Source of the DNA: Capitulum mitella
Taxonomy: Eukaryota; Arthropoda; Thecostraca; Pollicipedomorpha; Pollicipedidae
Reading direction: 5' to 3'
Length of the DNA: 64,000 bases
Assembly (NCBI GenBank): GCA_030062745.1
Contig: CP099840.1
Coordinates: 37,079,101-37,143,100 of the forward strand
The notes under the pieces were generated by a model that did no database searches, was not told the origin of the DNA, and worked only from the letters and a program-made list of their open reading frames with translations. Both the position numbers and the translations under genes were made by a program. Shown piece after piece: positions 45,301 to 55,620 of the stretch (its first letter is position 1; each line of letters starts with the position of its first letter).

Positions 45301-46921
45301 TTATGAGGAACACGCAACCAGACGCATAAATGGAAGTAATTTTTCTGAGATCACTACAAAGGCCACGAAACTTTGGAACCAGACATGATAATCATACTGC
45401 GAGGCAGCTTTAGGGTAAAAGAGGATCTTTTACCCTGTCAACGTCTTACTGGAGTCCCACGAGGGTCCCAGGTAAAAAGTGTAATACCAGGCAACCGCCA
45501 AGGTATTACCAAACGTCGTCATTTGCTGTGATAGCTTATCTCATGATCTACTGGGACCTGAAGTGGGGCTGACACTAGCGCGGATGATTCATGGAGTGGC
45601 AAGACAAACAGCTGGGGATAGCACAGTTTGGTCGGGATTAGGCAGCTTAAGCTGTTGGCCTCATCAAACGTCAACACGCCAGCAATAAAGAGCCGGCAGT
45701 AGCCAATAAACACTTGAAAGCGCGAATACCCTGGCCTGCAGAAAACGCTTCATCAGCAGGACGAAACACAACGATCGACGCGAACGGCACGGCACGGGCG
45801 CAGCTGGGAGACGCGGCACACTGCGCAACAAAAGCCGCAACAAACGGCATCTCACACGGGACACCGACACCCGGGAGCCAGTCGACGGTCGGGGGCGCAG
45901 GGACGGCGCCAGTCGGCGGAGGCAGAGTCAGCCACAGACCCCGGCAGCTGCCCACGCGACCAGCTCCGTACCGAGCTCCCTGCGCCGTCAGCCCGGTGCG
46001 GCGCGTGCAGCGTCCTCCCAGAGGACACCGGATCACCCGTCACGTCCCTCCCGTCCGTCCCCAATACCGGACCAGCACGCCACCCTGTCATCGGCCGGAC
46101 ACCCGTCCCTTCCGTCCGCCCCCGCCCTGTTGTCTGTCCCAGGTCGGCCGGTCCAGACCCGATAGCGGCTATCGGCAGCTGCCGAGTCACACACATCTAA
46201 TGCCTGGGGCTATCTGGGCCACGTGCCCAGCCCGCGCGCCGCCGAGACTGCAGAGGCCCTCCGCCGGCTGAGAGGTCGGCAGAGGCCTGACCGCCGCGGC
46301 CGCCGCCTTATCTCGAGATCGACGAAGGCAGGACGCGACGGGGGGAGGGCGAGGGGGGGGGGGCGATACCTGGCACCACAACGGCGCGGTCAATATTGAC
46401 TCCGGGAGGACGCAATGTTTACGGCGCGGGAAATGGGAAGGTCACAGCGACGACGGAAAACCGTCCGTAAAAAAGGGCAGCCATCATGCTTACGCGGTCT
46501 GTCCAAGAAAAAAACATCTAGCTCGTGCTCAATTGTGTTCACACATTTCGTGATTGCAACTGGCTTAAAAGTTCTGACCGTCGTAACCGCAATGATGTGG
46601 TCGAATTTCCTCTAGCGTCGTGGGCTTTAACCTCGGTGGTCGCGCCAATGGAATCCTACCCTCCCCGTGGTCGCGCCGGTGGACAGTTTTACCTTCTCCG
46701 TGGACGTGCCGGTGGACGGCAGTGGCGACCTCCGTTGCAGCGGTGGCGGCGGCCTTGAGCGTGGCGTTCACGAGAGTGGTGGCCGCGTCCATTGCCGTCA
46801 TGTTGTGTCCGGCGTGGTCCATATGTCCGGCGTGGTTCATGTGTCCGGAGTGGTCCATGCCGTGTCCGGAATGGTCCATGCCGTGTCCGGAGTGGTCCAT
46901 ATCGTGCCCGGCGCGGTCCAT
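34120..46921 (-). CDS. Ctr1: High-affinity copper transporter CTR1 (SLC31A1), complete gene
   Basis: Seven coding exons join in phase on the minus strand: 46921-46693, 44675-44509, 43731-43598, 41638-41540, 37883-37737, 34476-34422, 34266-34120, giving 325 residues. The extracellular N-terminus is rich in Met, His and Asp (repeated [17 protein letters not shown]), for capturing copper. Three membrane helices follow: [20 protein letters not shown]; the second with the MxxxM selectivity filter (M285-L-A-F-M289); the third with GxxxG (G302, G306). The C-terminus is VTEHCH, the Cu(I)-handing HCH motif. CTR1 trimers import Cu(I) at the plasma membrane. It is longer than human CTR1 (190 residues) because of the N-terminus and a 49-residue cytosolic-loop exon. 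Confidence 0.9.
34422..34476 (-). CDS. Ctr1: Ctr1 exon 6
   Basis: This 55-nt exon lies between acceptor CCGTTTTTCAG and donor CCAG then GTAAATCG. It encodes [18 protein letters not shown], the loop residues leading into TM2, and converts phase 2 to phase 0. Confidence 0.88.
34477..36889. other. Proximal part of Ctr1 intron 5
   Basis: No coding content is supported. The stretch includes a TA dinucleotide microsatellite at 36232-36303. The open frame at 35.25-35.6 kb lacks any family signature. Confidence 0.45.
36232..36303. repeat. (TA)n microsatellite
   Basis: About 72 bp of nearly pure TA alternation is interrupted once by ACAC near 36245. Confidence 0.95.
36890..37736 (-). repeat. Minisatellite of duplicated Ctr1 exon 5 donor sites
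   Basis: The array is built from 56-bp and 68-bp units that differ by a 12-bp insert. Read on the minus strand each unit carries CCAG then GTAACTCCCACT, identical across the core to the true exon 5 donor (CTCAG then GTAACTCCCACT) at 37737/37736. There are 12 intact copies plus one variant near 36.9 kb. The 68-bp units also keep a degenerate copy of the last exon bases (GCCGCCATCCCCAG versus GCCGCCAGCCTCAG), showing that the array grew from the exon-intron junction. Confidence 0.9.
37737..37883 (-). CDS. Ctr1: Ctr1 exon 5, Ser/Gly/Ala-rich cytosolic loop insert
   Basis: The acceptor is GGCGACAGAG and the donor is TCAG then GTAACTCC; it enters and leaves in phase 2. It encodes [40 protein letters not shown] and RRSQAASL, a disordered loop between TM1 and TM2 that lengthens the usual CTR1 loop. 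It is the least conserved exon and a candidate for alternative inclusion; skipping 147 nt would keep frame. Confidence 0.78.
37920..38190. repeat. Degenerate short repeat (CAGACACCGC-like)
   Basis: Successive near-10-bp motifs such as CCAGATATCA, CCAGACACAG, CCAGACATGG and CCAGATGCAG fill this stretch of Ctr1 intron 4. Confidence 0.6.
39671..39981. promoter_or_regulatory. Cluster of everted TGACC...GGTCA elements
   Basis: TGACCTTAGGTCA (39671-39683), TGACCCTAGGTCA (39809-39821) and TGACCTGCCCTAGGTCA (39965-39981) recur within 310 bp of Ctr1 intron 4. AGGTCA is the classical nuclear-receptor half-site, here in everted arrangement with short spacers. The first two are followed by ATGG, so common descent from a repeat is also possible. 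Confidence 0.35.
40238..40735 (-). mobile_element. Non-LTR retrotransposon (LINE) reverse transcriptase relic
   Basis: Read on the minus strand, [20 protein letters not shown] corresponds to the reverse transcriptase active-site region (YADD, here YADG). It is followed by [20 protein letters not shown] (the usual W-KCK-H region), then after a frameshift [17 protein letters not shown] and [11 protein letters not shown], then [12 protein letters not shown]...VVWASAAK and HLAKLERM. This order is typical of CR1/Jockey-like LINEs. Stops and frameshifts make it inactive. It lies in Ctr1 intron 4. Confidence 0.85.
41540..41638 (-). CDS. Ctr1: Ctr1 exon 4
   Basis: The acceptor is GTGCCGTAG and the donor is CTC then GTGAGTGC; phase 2 to 2. 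It encodes [20 protein letters not shown] and [12 protein letters not shown], the cytosolic loop directly after TM1. A 33-bp minisatellite begins just upstream of its acceptor. Confidence 0.85.
41690..43010. repeat. 33-bp minisatellite, roughly 36-40 units
   Basis: The plus-strand unit is CAGACGGAACCGTTCCGAGG then GTCAGAGGCCCCC. Units come in at least three forms at one site (GGAACC, GGCACC, AGCACC). The period is a multiple of three and the unit lacks stops in several frames, so 200-636-codon open frames cross it on both strands without being genes. Each GGAACCGTTCC core is a near-perfect palindrome. The left edge degenerates toward Ctr1 exon 4. Confidence 0.95.
43598..43731 (-). CDS. Ctr1: Ctr1 exon 3, first membrane helix
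   Basis: The acceptor is CGCCGTTTCAG and the donor is AACG then GTACGTGC; phase 0 to 2. It encodes [20 protein letters not shown] then [20 protein letters not shown]. The Met-Thr-Phe-His-Phe-Gly start and LLYEGLK end are hallmarks of animal CTR1. Confidence 0.9.
44509..44675 (-). CDS. Ctr1: Ctr1 exon 2, second Met/His-rich segment
   Basis: The acceptor is CGTCCGCAG and the donor is GGCG then GTGAGCGC; phase 1 to 0. It encodes an Ala/Gly run and then [20 protein letters not shown] with the unit [10 protein letters not shown] repeated twice (an exact 30-bp duplication), ending GHVGHSGMA. Internal Mets could serve as alternative starts. Confidence 0.82.
46627..46720 (-). repeat. Tandem duplication of the Ctr1 exon 1 donor (33-bp unit)
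   Basis: On the minus strand CCACCGGCACGTCCACGGAG with AAG then GTAAAACT is followed 33 bp later by CCACCGGCGCGACCACGGGG with AGG then GTAGGATT. A third partial copy ends GAG then GTTAAAG. Both full donors are in the same phase, so use of the second would add 11 residues. Confidence 0.75.
46693..46921 (-). CDS. Ctr1: Ctr1 exon 1, start codon and Met/His-rich N-terminus
   Basis: The exon begins at acceptor TTGTTTTTACAG (exon base 46975), with 54 nt of leader containing an in-frame TGA, so ATG at 46919-46921 is the start. The first 45 residues are MDHSGHG-type repeats (about five), rich in Met and His, then [17 protein letters not shown] with two possible N-glycosylation sites. It leaves in phase 1 at donor GAAG then GTAAAACT. 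Confidence 0.85.
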
Positions 46922-46975
46922 GACGTGTCCAACGCGGTCTGTCGCGTTTGGGGTGGAGTCCGCGACTTCTCAGAC
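46922..46975 (-). other. Ctr1: Ctr1 5' UTR part of exon 1
   Basis: Untranslated sequence lies between a clear acceptor and the start codon, which shows that at least one further upstream noncoding exon exists, probably in the CpG-rich DNA at about 48 or 50 kb. Confidence 0.6.
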
Positions 46976-47479
46976 CTGTAAAAACAACAAAGACACGGTC
47001 ATGCAAGCTGCGCCAAACACTGCCATCCGCCTTCTCGTGTTTCCATTCCAGTGCATTGCCCTTGTCCCTTGCAGAGAATTCATCGATATATTTATGAAGC
47101 TCTGCAACCCGACACTAGCCACGACGGTCCCAACCACGCCTCTGTAACCGAACTGTTTGCTGATACAGCCGACAAGCAGGCGCGTCGCCACCACGCGCCA
47201 CTGAGCGCGCAACAACAAATCCGCCCCTCGTCGCCGCCGGTGCCCGACCAAGAGGCCGCCTCTGGACGCAGCACCAATCCGCGACGGATAACACAGGTCC
47301 CGGAACATACTGCACGAGACGACTGTCGGTGGCCTGTTCACAGCCCGTGCACTGTCCAGCGACCTTCCGGGGTGGTAGGTTGGCCCCAGTGTGCTCTTGG
47401 GGAGACGTGCTTACGCTGCGTCTGGCCAGGTTTTCACGGTGGACTTTACCGGAAGCAGGAACGTAGCAACGAGGAGGGG

Positions 47480-47728
47480 TGCATGGGGGCCATGGCCCTC
47501 CTGAGCCAAGAGGTATACACCAGATATATAGAGATTTCGCAGGAATACGTAATAGTAATCGTGTATATATCGCAAAAGCAAACATTATATGTTCCCCTGT
47601 GCGTTAAATATAAGGTAAATCACATAAAATTGTTGTTTTCCTATAAATTCCGTCATATGCCAGTAGCATATGACAAAATTTGACATTTGCCCACCCCCCC
47701 CGTGGAAAATCCTGGCTACGTGCCTGAC
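47480..47728 (-). mobile_element. Non-autonomous dispersed element, copy 1
   Basis: The reverse complement begins CAGGCACGTAGCCAGGATTT, continues with a C/G run and CATATG-containing blocks, and ends near GGAGGGCCATGGCCCCCATG. It matches the element at 49737-50010 over its whole length in opposite orientation. The GTAGCCAGGATTTT end is reminiscent of common non-autonomous elements of invertebrates. Confidence 0.65.
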
Positions 47729-49309
47729 TGGAGGTGAAGGTCTTTAGTTAGGCCCCAAGGTCATAGGGGCTGAAAGCGAGCGATAACAACCGACGGTCAC
47801 ACAGGGTTGAGAAGGAAGAGGCAAGCAAACAACGCCATTATCGGCCATATCTTCCTGTGCAGCGCACACAAGGAGTCTGATGATTTGGTCGGGTGCGGAG
47901 GACGTCGGCGGGTCCATTCACAAAAAATTACGCGGCCAACTGACCGCAAGTGAAGGAAGCGACATTCTAGCCGGGCAATGAAGCCGCTGACACGTACACC
48001 ACTCCGCGCTGCCGCCGCGGGCCGGCGCCCGCAGCGTCAGCGGCCGTCAACAGCGCTATCAAGGCGTCTGCACCTGCGGTACCCGCCGTCAAGTTCCTCT
48101 CTCATCCCGGCGTGACTGTGACAGCTGGCGAACTGTGACAGCTGACGAACTGCGCCAGGTGGGCCAACTCCCATTCACTGACGGAGCTGCAGCAACACCC
48201 CCGAGACACACAGAATGGTTCAGCACGCACCACGAACGCCAAACCACACGCCCCAGGCCTCCGTGCGCCGCTTGGAGTACGTCACGCCGCCGAGCCCGTC
48301 CCCAACACGAGTCGGCGCCGCCCTCGGCTCGAGCAGCGCTGCGGCCACCTCCGACGGCGGCGGCCGCGCGGCGTCACGCAACACGGCTGCCGGCGGCCGG
48401 GCGGGCCCTTCTCCTCGGCGCGGCTCGGTTACGCCATCGGCTGGCTTCTCTCGGAGCGGGGCAGCAGCCGGACGCCGACAGCCGCGCGCCGCCGCGAAAT
48501 TCCGCGTCCCGGCCGGCGCCACTCTCGCCGGGAAACCGGAGTCGGTCCGCGGGGAGTTCCCACGGAGGGTCAGCTGGATAACTCGACTGGCGATTAGAGA
48601 CTGCAGCTGGACGCGCCGCGTCCGTCTGCCGGTGCCGGGGCGCACGCACAGGCGACAGCTTTCCTCATTGTTCGGTGTCACGAGCTCAATCACGGGATCG
48701 AAACTGGGATTTATGGTGACTACTGGCAACAGTTGCGGGCTTTCATTTTCTTTTCATACCGCGAAGGCAGCCACAATGCGTTACGATTGACGAGCGGGCA
48801 ACTTCTACTCCATGCAAACGTCAGACGTGTAGTTCACTGGAGACGACCATTCCGAAATCATGTTCCCTGAGTCGTTAAAAATGCGTTTTCGCCGGCAAAT
48901 GCTGGCTGTACAGCTGTTTCCTAACCGCTACGACACAATTCATATCTGATAATTCCGCGTCAGCTCCAGGATAAGGTGAATATAAAATCCCAAAGACAGG
49001 TACTACTGTTCAGTATGCACGCAGTAGTATTGCACGCCGTTGTCTAGGTTATTGCGTCAGGACTTCACAAAGCCAAATTTCGCAACTCTGCAAACAAACT
49101 TCGGGCCTGTTACGTGTAAGGATCATGCAGACACTTCACGTTCCATTGTGAATGCACACAACAGCATAACTCACGTATGCCTCTTTGACGCCTCAGCACA
49201 GAGGAATCCAAAACAGGTTTCGCAAGTGGTCATCATGGTCCCCACGAATCAGGTAGTGGCAACTCAATTTCCTTTTAAACCTCCCAATTAATGTTCAGCT
49301 CCAGGAGCG

Positions 49310-49510
49310 TTGAAATCGGAGGGGGGAGGGGCAGGGACAGCTGCCCCCAACTTTGGGCAGCATTTAACATTAACCCTATGGCGTTGCATGGAAAGAAACG
49401 AGGCAAAACTCGCGTTTGCCCTCCTCCATCTCTACAGAGGTTCGACCGTTCCTGTTAAGCTCTCGCTCTTCTTGGTTTCCGACAAACCAAAACAAAGACG
49501 GACCTCAATT
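49310..49510. repeat. Second dispersed repeat family, copy 1
   Basis: It shares CAGCTG(C/T)CCCC, AACATTAACCCTATGGCGTT, GGAAAG(A/G)AACG, CTCATCTCT-like and AGAGGTT blocks with 55420-55620, in the same orientation. Confidence 0.6.
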
Positions 49511-49736
49511 TTACCACACATGCATTAAATCTACAAATATCCAATCATGTTTATATCCAACACCCCACCATATGCAGCACCGCCACGCATTTGCGAGTGG
49601 GATACAAACTTAAACGAAAAGAGGACATATTGTATCAATGGCTGCCAATGACAATTAAAAGATTTTGTGCTTAAATTACAACCACCGTTTGAGATGCACC
49701 GAAGGTTAATATATCTACTTAATCCTGACCCGTACT

Positions 49737-50010
49737 CAGGCACGTAGCCAGGATTTTCCTCAGGAGGCCAAATATCGAACTTTGTCACATGCCACTGGCA
49801 TATGGCGAAATTTGTAATAAACAGTAGAAGTAAAAGAAATAGTTATAATAAAAAGCAGCAATTTTATGTAATTTGCCTCATATTTAACGCACAGGAAAAC
49901 ATCTGTTTGCTTTCGCAACACATATGTGACAACTATTCCGCATTCCTGCGAAATCGTTATATATCTGGCGTACACCGTTTCGCTGGGGGAGGCGCACGGC
50001 CCCCATGTCC
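49737..50010 (+). mobile_element. Non-autonomous dispersed element, copy 2 (inverted relative to copy 1)
   Basis: It begins CAGGCACGTAGCCAGGATTT and shares TTTGTCACATGCCACTGGCA, TTTTATGTAATTTGCC and TTCCTGCGAAAT-type blocks with copy 1. Confidence 0.65.
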
Positions 50011-53000
50011 GCCCACCCCCTTAGCCCCGTCCCTGCCCGCACCTTGCGATAAGTTGACAACATCGCATTTATGTCTGCGGCCAACGGAAAATCACGAATC
50101 ACGGTCACACATCGCGAACGGATTCTCTTGTGGCCCAACCAAGGACAAGGCAGCGAGCGTTCGACCACCCTTCCTAGACTGCTTCAGAACGTGGCCGCGC
50201 CGTGAAGACCAAGCAACAAACGACGCCCGAACCGATCGATTCCCCGCGATACTCCGCAGCGCCAGCTAATGACATGGAGCCGGACGCCCGCCACCGCACC
50301 ACGCGCCGACGCTGCCCACGCGGCTGACCGCGCGTCAATTCCGCCCTCTGACGTCACGGCCGCCCCCAGCGGCCTTTCCAACCGCGAGCGGCCGTTCAGG
50401 CCGTCGTCCTGCGGCCCGCCGGTCCGCTCAGGCTCCTGCCAGGCCAGAGCGGCGGCTCTACTCACGGCCGTCCCGTCCCGGTCGCCGTCCAGATGGCTGA
50501 CTCGGCCCGAGATCCGCCGCCGCCTCCTGCGCACGCGGCCGGCCCCACTGAGCGCCGACCGTCTACTGCGAGGCCGTGACGGCAGCTGACGGCCGCCACG
50601 GCCGGCGGCGGCGGCGGCGGCGGCGGGGGGGAGAGGGGGGGGAGAGCGGCACAATGGCAGCGGGCGCGTCGCACGGCCTGACCGACGACGACGACAGCGG
50701 CAGAGGCCTCGACACGAACGGTGCAACAGGCAATCCACGCCACGGAACGCTAAAATTGATCCGACAAAGTGCAGACTGTGGGAGGGCCGCTAACAAGCGG
50801 CGCTCGTGTCCACCGTTCAAGTGGCAGGAAATAACCATGTGATTGGCTTCCATCACCCAACGGTGACTCGGTAAAACGCAGTAGCAGTCTCACAGCAACG
50901 TACCGTATGCGGGGAACAAGTCAAGGCATGAAGTGAGCTATGCAATCGGCAAAAATTACCGAGATTCGGTGCCAACCAGGTGGCGCTTGAAAGGAAGCAT
51001 TTGTCGGGCGCTGACGCAATTCTGCTTGCAGCAGAGCGTTTAACAAGGCGGCTGTTCAGGAGACGTGTGCCTGAATCCCTACAGAATGAACATCAAGTCA
51101 GATTTTTATTCAATCCTTCGCAGACTTCCCGGCATCACTACGTCATCTCGGAAAGATCGTGTTCCACGAGAGCAAAGCGGCGCCGATGTGACGAAACACC
51201 CCGATCGAATGAGAAGCGGACACGAAACGAAGATAACCTGCATTCCGGCGAGATCCAGGCATGCGTATGTCGCCCAGTGTAGTGAAGACGACACATCTCC
51301 ACGTCGCTAAGAATACTGCGCACGTGATAAAACGACAGTGTCCGGCACATCCAATCACATCCAGCCACAGTTCGACGACGGTGATAGCGATACGCCGCAG
51401 CTGGTCTATGACGCGGCGCTGGGGTCGCACAAAGGGTCCGCTCTCTGCCGCATTGTCAGTCAACAGCTGCACGCCAGTCATCGTGCATCCGACGGCATTC
51501 AGTGCCACAGTGACAAGCACGATGGAAACCGATCAGGTGCCGACGGTGAGTGGCGCACGGTATGCGAATTACAATGATCGGCGCAATGCCACGGAATGTG
51601 TTCCATAAAAGGCCATGCATCTCACACCGCGATCAGGTGGGTTTTTGCCAACGCATGAATGCAGTTAGCAAGTGGGGACGCACAACGGACGAGAAGTCTT
51701 TGCCTCACCAGCCCTGTATCTAAAGGACCTTTCGGCAAAGAAAGCTGACGGTCTATTGAGTTCAAAAGGGTCTGATTTCACACATGTGTGCAGAAGAGGA
51801 ACAGACACAAAGCCTGAAAACCCATTTCATCAGCCGCTGGCTCGTGCGACGTACGCCTCTCGGTGCGCTTTATCGAAGTGATTAGGCTCCGTAAGCCCAA
51901 TATTAAATGTTCGAGGGACTTCTCACCGGACCGGGAACTAACGCGGACTAGGCACCCGATGTTCAAACACACGGGACGAAATGAAAACGTCAGTCGGCAA
52001 ATCCAGGGGCGGGCGCAACTCAAAAGCCGGGGAACTCCCCGCAGGAGTGGAAAAAGTCATCCTGCGGCGAAGACCAACCATAACAAACGACCACGTCACT
52101 TCATCTCTCGCGCGGTGCCCCAAGCAGGGTGATTCCCGCCCCCGGACAGGGTACCGGAGTCCGGGAGCCGGGCATTGATCTCTGAGCTGGCCCCCCGCGC
52201 GCGTGACGTACACCCCAAGCCCGCTGATGCAACGCCGGCTATAGAGCTGGACAACAGCGGCTCGCCGGGCCCGCGATACAGGAGGCAGTACTGGAGCGCT
52301 CCGTCCAGGCACGTCTCCGGAAGACCAGCCGGACGCTCTCTCGCTGCTTAGACAGTCCTGGGAGCCTTGCATCCGGTATTGGACGATATCGAACGACGCC
52401 AGACTATCGCTAGAGATTGTAAAACAACGACCCCGAGCGCCAAGGAGCGCATTCCAGGCATGACATAAAGAAAGGCCTGTTACGTCGTATGGTATGTTTG
52501 AGAGTTCATTCTCTTCGTTCGGGTGGACAAGGCTAGAATCCCTACAAACGGTGCGCCTGTGCTCCTTATTCTGCCACTCCCGACTACTTTTCGACCTTTT
52601 AGACGTTCTATACGTTTATTATATCAGACGGTCCAATGCGCTGTTGACTCAACTTCACGCAATGTTTATTGCCCTCATAACAATACTTTTTCCTTTTAGG
52701 GAGGAGGAGGGGAATAAGCTACTGTCATCCTACCTAAGCATTTTGCTCTGTTGTTTTTCATATGCATGTCTGTTTATATTGTTAGCCAATATATGCAAAA
52801 ATAGCATGCTTCATGGATAGCTTCATGGAAAGGATAAGTTTACATATTCCTAAAGCACAAGAAAACTATGAAAATGAAGCTGATGTTTCTGTAACAGCAA
52901 AAATACTCTCCTTGTGATTCTGACATTTGTAACAATGCCGGAACACATCATTCACTGGAAAACCATGGTCGCCACCAAGCCAACCAACAAATACTATCAC

Positions 53001-53340
53001 TACCCAACTTTCATACAGAATGATGTAGTGTGTCTCTATGTGTCTGACACCTGAGTTGTTGGCCTGCAGAGTTACCTATTTTTCACATAAATTTATCCTA
53101 TATGTATCCTGTACAACATTTAACATGAGGTGAAACTCCATGATATCAGGCTGACCCGAGGCTGACCTGCGGTTGGTCCATGACCAGCTGACACTTTGGT
53201 ATTGTGTCAAATACAGGTGTCTGTTCTGGGACTTGAATGCAATGTCTTACATTCACCAAGCCCTGCCATCCTGCTCTTCATCAATCAGGGCATGGGTAAG
53301 GCCACATCATAAAAATCTGCCACAATCTGTCAAATGTACC

Positions 53341-53400
53341 TAGCCTAGCCCAACATATTCCAGCCTAACCCAACCTAACTTAACCTAACATAACCAACCA
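53341..53400. repeat. Short degenerate CCTAA-type repeat
   Basis: Successive CCTAACCC, CCTAACTT and CCTAACAT motifs resemble the arthropod telomeric repeat (TTAGG, complement CCTAA), but the copies are few and imperfect. Confidence 0.35.
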
Positions 53401-55419
53401 GCACACAGCATGAGCCAAGCTAAGCTAAACCAAGCTACACCCAGTCCAACCCAGTGTCACTGCGCAATGTCATAATTTTTAACATATGCATTGTTACAAC
53501 ACAAGACATGTTTATGTAAATTATCATTGGTTGGGCACTGACAAGCACAGCAAGTATTGGCAATCATGTAATTACAGTTTAACTGAGGTAAAAAAGCCCT
53601 GACATTATTAAAACTGGGCTCAATGGATTTGAAATGAAATTTTTTACCAAACTGTGCCAGTTTTTATAACACTAATCAGTCTCCATAAGGGTCATTTTAA
53701 AATGACACCACTGGAAACCAAAGCCTCAGGTCATGCAAATGGTGCTACATGTGCATTTCATGGTGTGTACATTTAAAGCTTGCTCCAAAGCATCTAAAGC
53801 TTGTGTACATTTAATTCATGCTCTCACAATTTACTGGCAGGTGGTGAGTCAGGACATGATACAAGATTGAGGGAGTCTGAGCCCAAAAGGTTGTGCATAC
53901 CAATTCACAGGTTTATATAAGAGTTTATGCCAATGGCTTGGTGATTTTTTTGACCACCAATAAAACATAACATAATGTACTACATAATACAAACTAAAAC
54001 ATTACTGTTATGTTATGTAACATATTCAGGACACAGTACTGTTGCATAGCATACCACACCATATTAAGAATAAAGTTTGACAGCAATGCCACAAAAAATG
54101 AAAAGAAGATTAAGCTGATATTGCTTCCTACTCAGACACTGCTCGTCAGGATAAAAAACTGTATAAAATATAACAAACACTTCTGGGAGTTCTGGCTGCT
54201 AATCACAATTACCATGATGCTCTGACAACGTTCAAGGACCTCACACATCACAGTGAAAAGCATGACAGCTTTTGCTGGCATCCCATCAGTGCATCTGGGA
54301 CACCATGACCATCCCAGGTGCAAAAATACAGGTGCATTACACTGAGCAGAGCACAAACAAGTCTATACCCCAGAATGAAAAACACATGATAAAGAAGCAT
54401 AAAAAATCACTAATTATTTTGTGTGTTATGGGAATGGAACACAGACACTTGAGCTCAAGTGTCCGATGTCCAATCCATTCCATACGTGCCACCGATCTGG
54501 TGGCGTTAAAGTTCAAGCCATTTTCGAAGCAACATCCTCGCGGTTCGAGTTACGTGTCTCTACCCACTGAATGTTAAATCCTGACACATCATGTATAATG
54601 ACACCTTCAATTTCTCCCTCGTAAGAAAAGTGTGGTGCTTATACATTCATTACCTACAAATATTTAATTTGTGTCGACCCCCCGGCGGTCCCTATAGGTC
54701 AGCACCGCCGTGTACACCACGGCGAAACATACCGTGAAGACCAGTGATCTCGGATCAAGAAGTCTTGTTTGGTACAAATATGGAAGCTGAAGGTAAAATG
54801 CTGCAGGATAGAATTACTACTTCTTGGTAAATATCTCAGAAGAAAATAAAGATTTACCCAAAATAAGGACTAATCCCCGTTATTTATGTAATGACTAACG
54901 TTCATATTAGAAAAAAACGTGAAGTCCAAAAACAATGAGTGGTGTTTATTATCTGTGTTTTCGGTTCCGTACATTTTTTGCGCCATTTAGTTAAAGAAAC
55001 TGCTCGAGCATTAAGGTGCTAATTCCATTTAAAGAGCCCAAACGCTTCATAATGGGTATACTTTCCAATCATTAACTGATTAGAAGACGTGAGAATGAAC
55101 AGACGGCGAAGCGTTTATGAATGAACCAAACGAGGATGACTGCGGTTCTTGGTACAACTTTGACAGCTCTTCAGTACTGAGAAATGGGTCTCTCCTCAGG
55201 TCAATGGGCAACTGGGTCAAACCACTGAACACGAAAACCCTTCACTGCTTGGGGTAAATTGTCTACATTTCTTCCCTTTGGCTTCGGTTGTACGTGAAAG
55301 AGGCCCTTCTCGGAAAGTTCAGCAGTTAGTAATGCCACCTACCGTGCGTCTAACAAACTAATAGTTATAGACAGTGCCAGTGATGAAATTTTCGCAGGAC
55401 GAGGCACCATAATTAGGGG

Positions 55420-55620
55420 CAGCGGATTAGGCAGGGGGCAGGGTGCAGCTGTCCCCATCTCCGGACGAAACTTAACATTAACCCTATGGCGTTGGATTGA
55501 AAGGAACGGCCTAAAACAATCGCTTTCCTCATCTCTGGAGAGGTTTCGCCGCCACTGGCTGTAATGTCTATATACTCGCGACTTGCGGACCTGAACAAAA
55601 TATTCCTGTCTAAATGTGAC
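55420..55620. repeat. Second dispersed repeat family, copy 2
   Basis: This is the partner of 49310-49510, sharing the AACATTAACCCTATGGCGTT core. Several non-homologous open frames overlap it. Confidence 0.6.

Noticed and set aside
51143-51608. Overlapping 115-125-codon frames on both strands
   Set aside because: No recognisable domain, and no convincing splice partners or preference for either strand.
52494-52820. 108-codon hydrophobic frame, possible reverse transcriptase tail
   Set aside because: A faint LESLQ-R resemblance to LINE C-termini is not backed by neighbouring domains.
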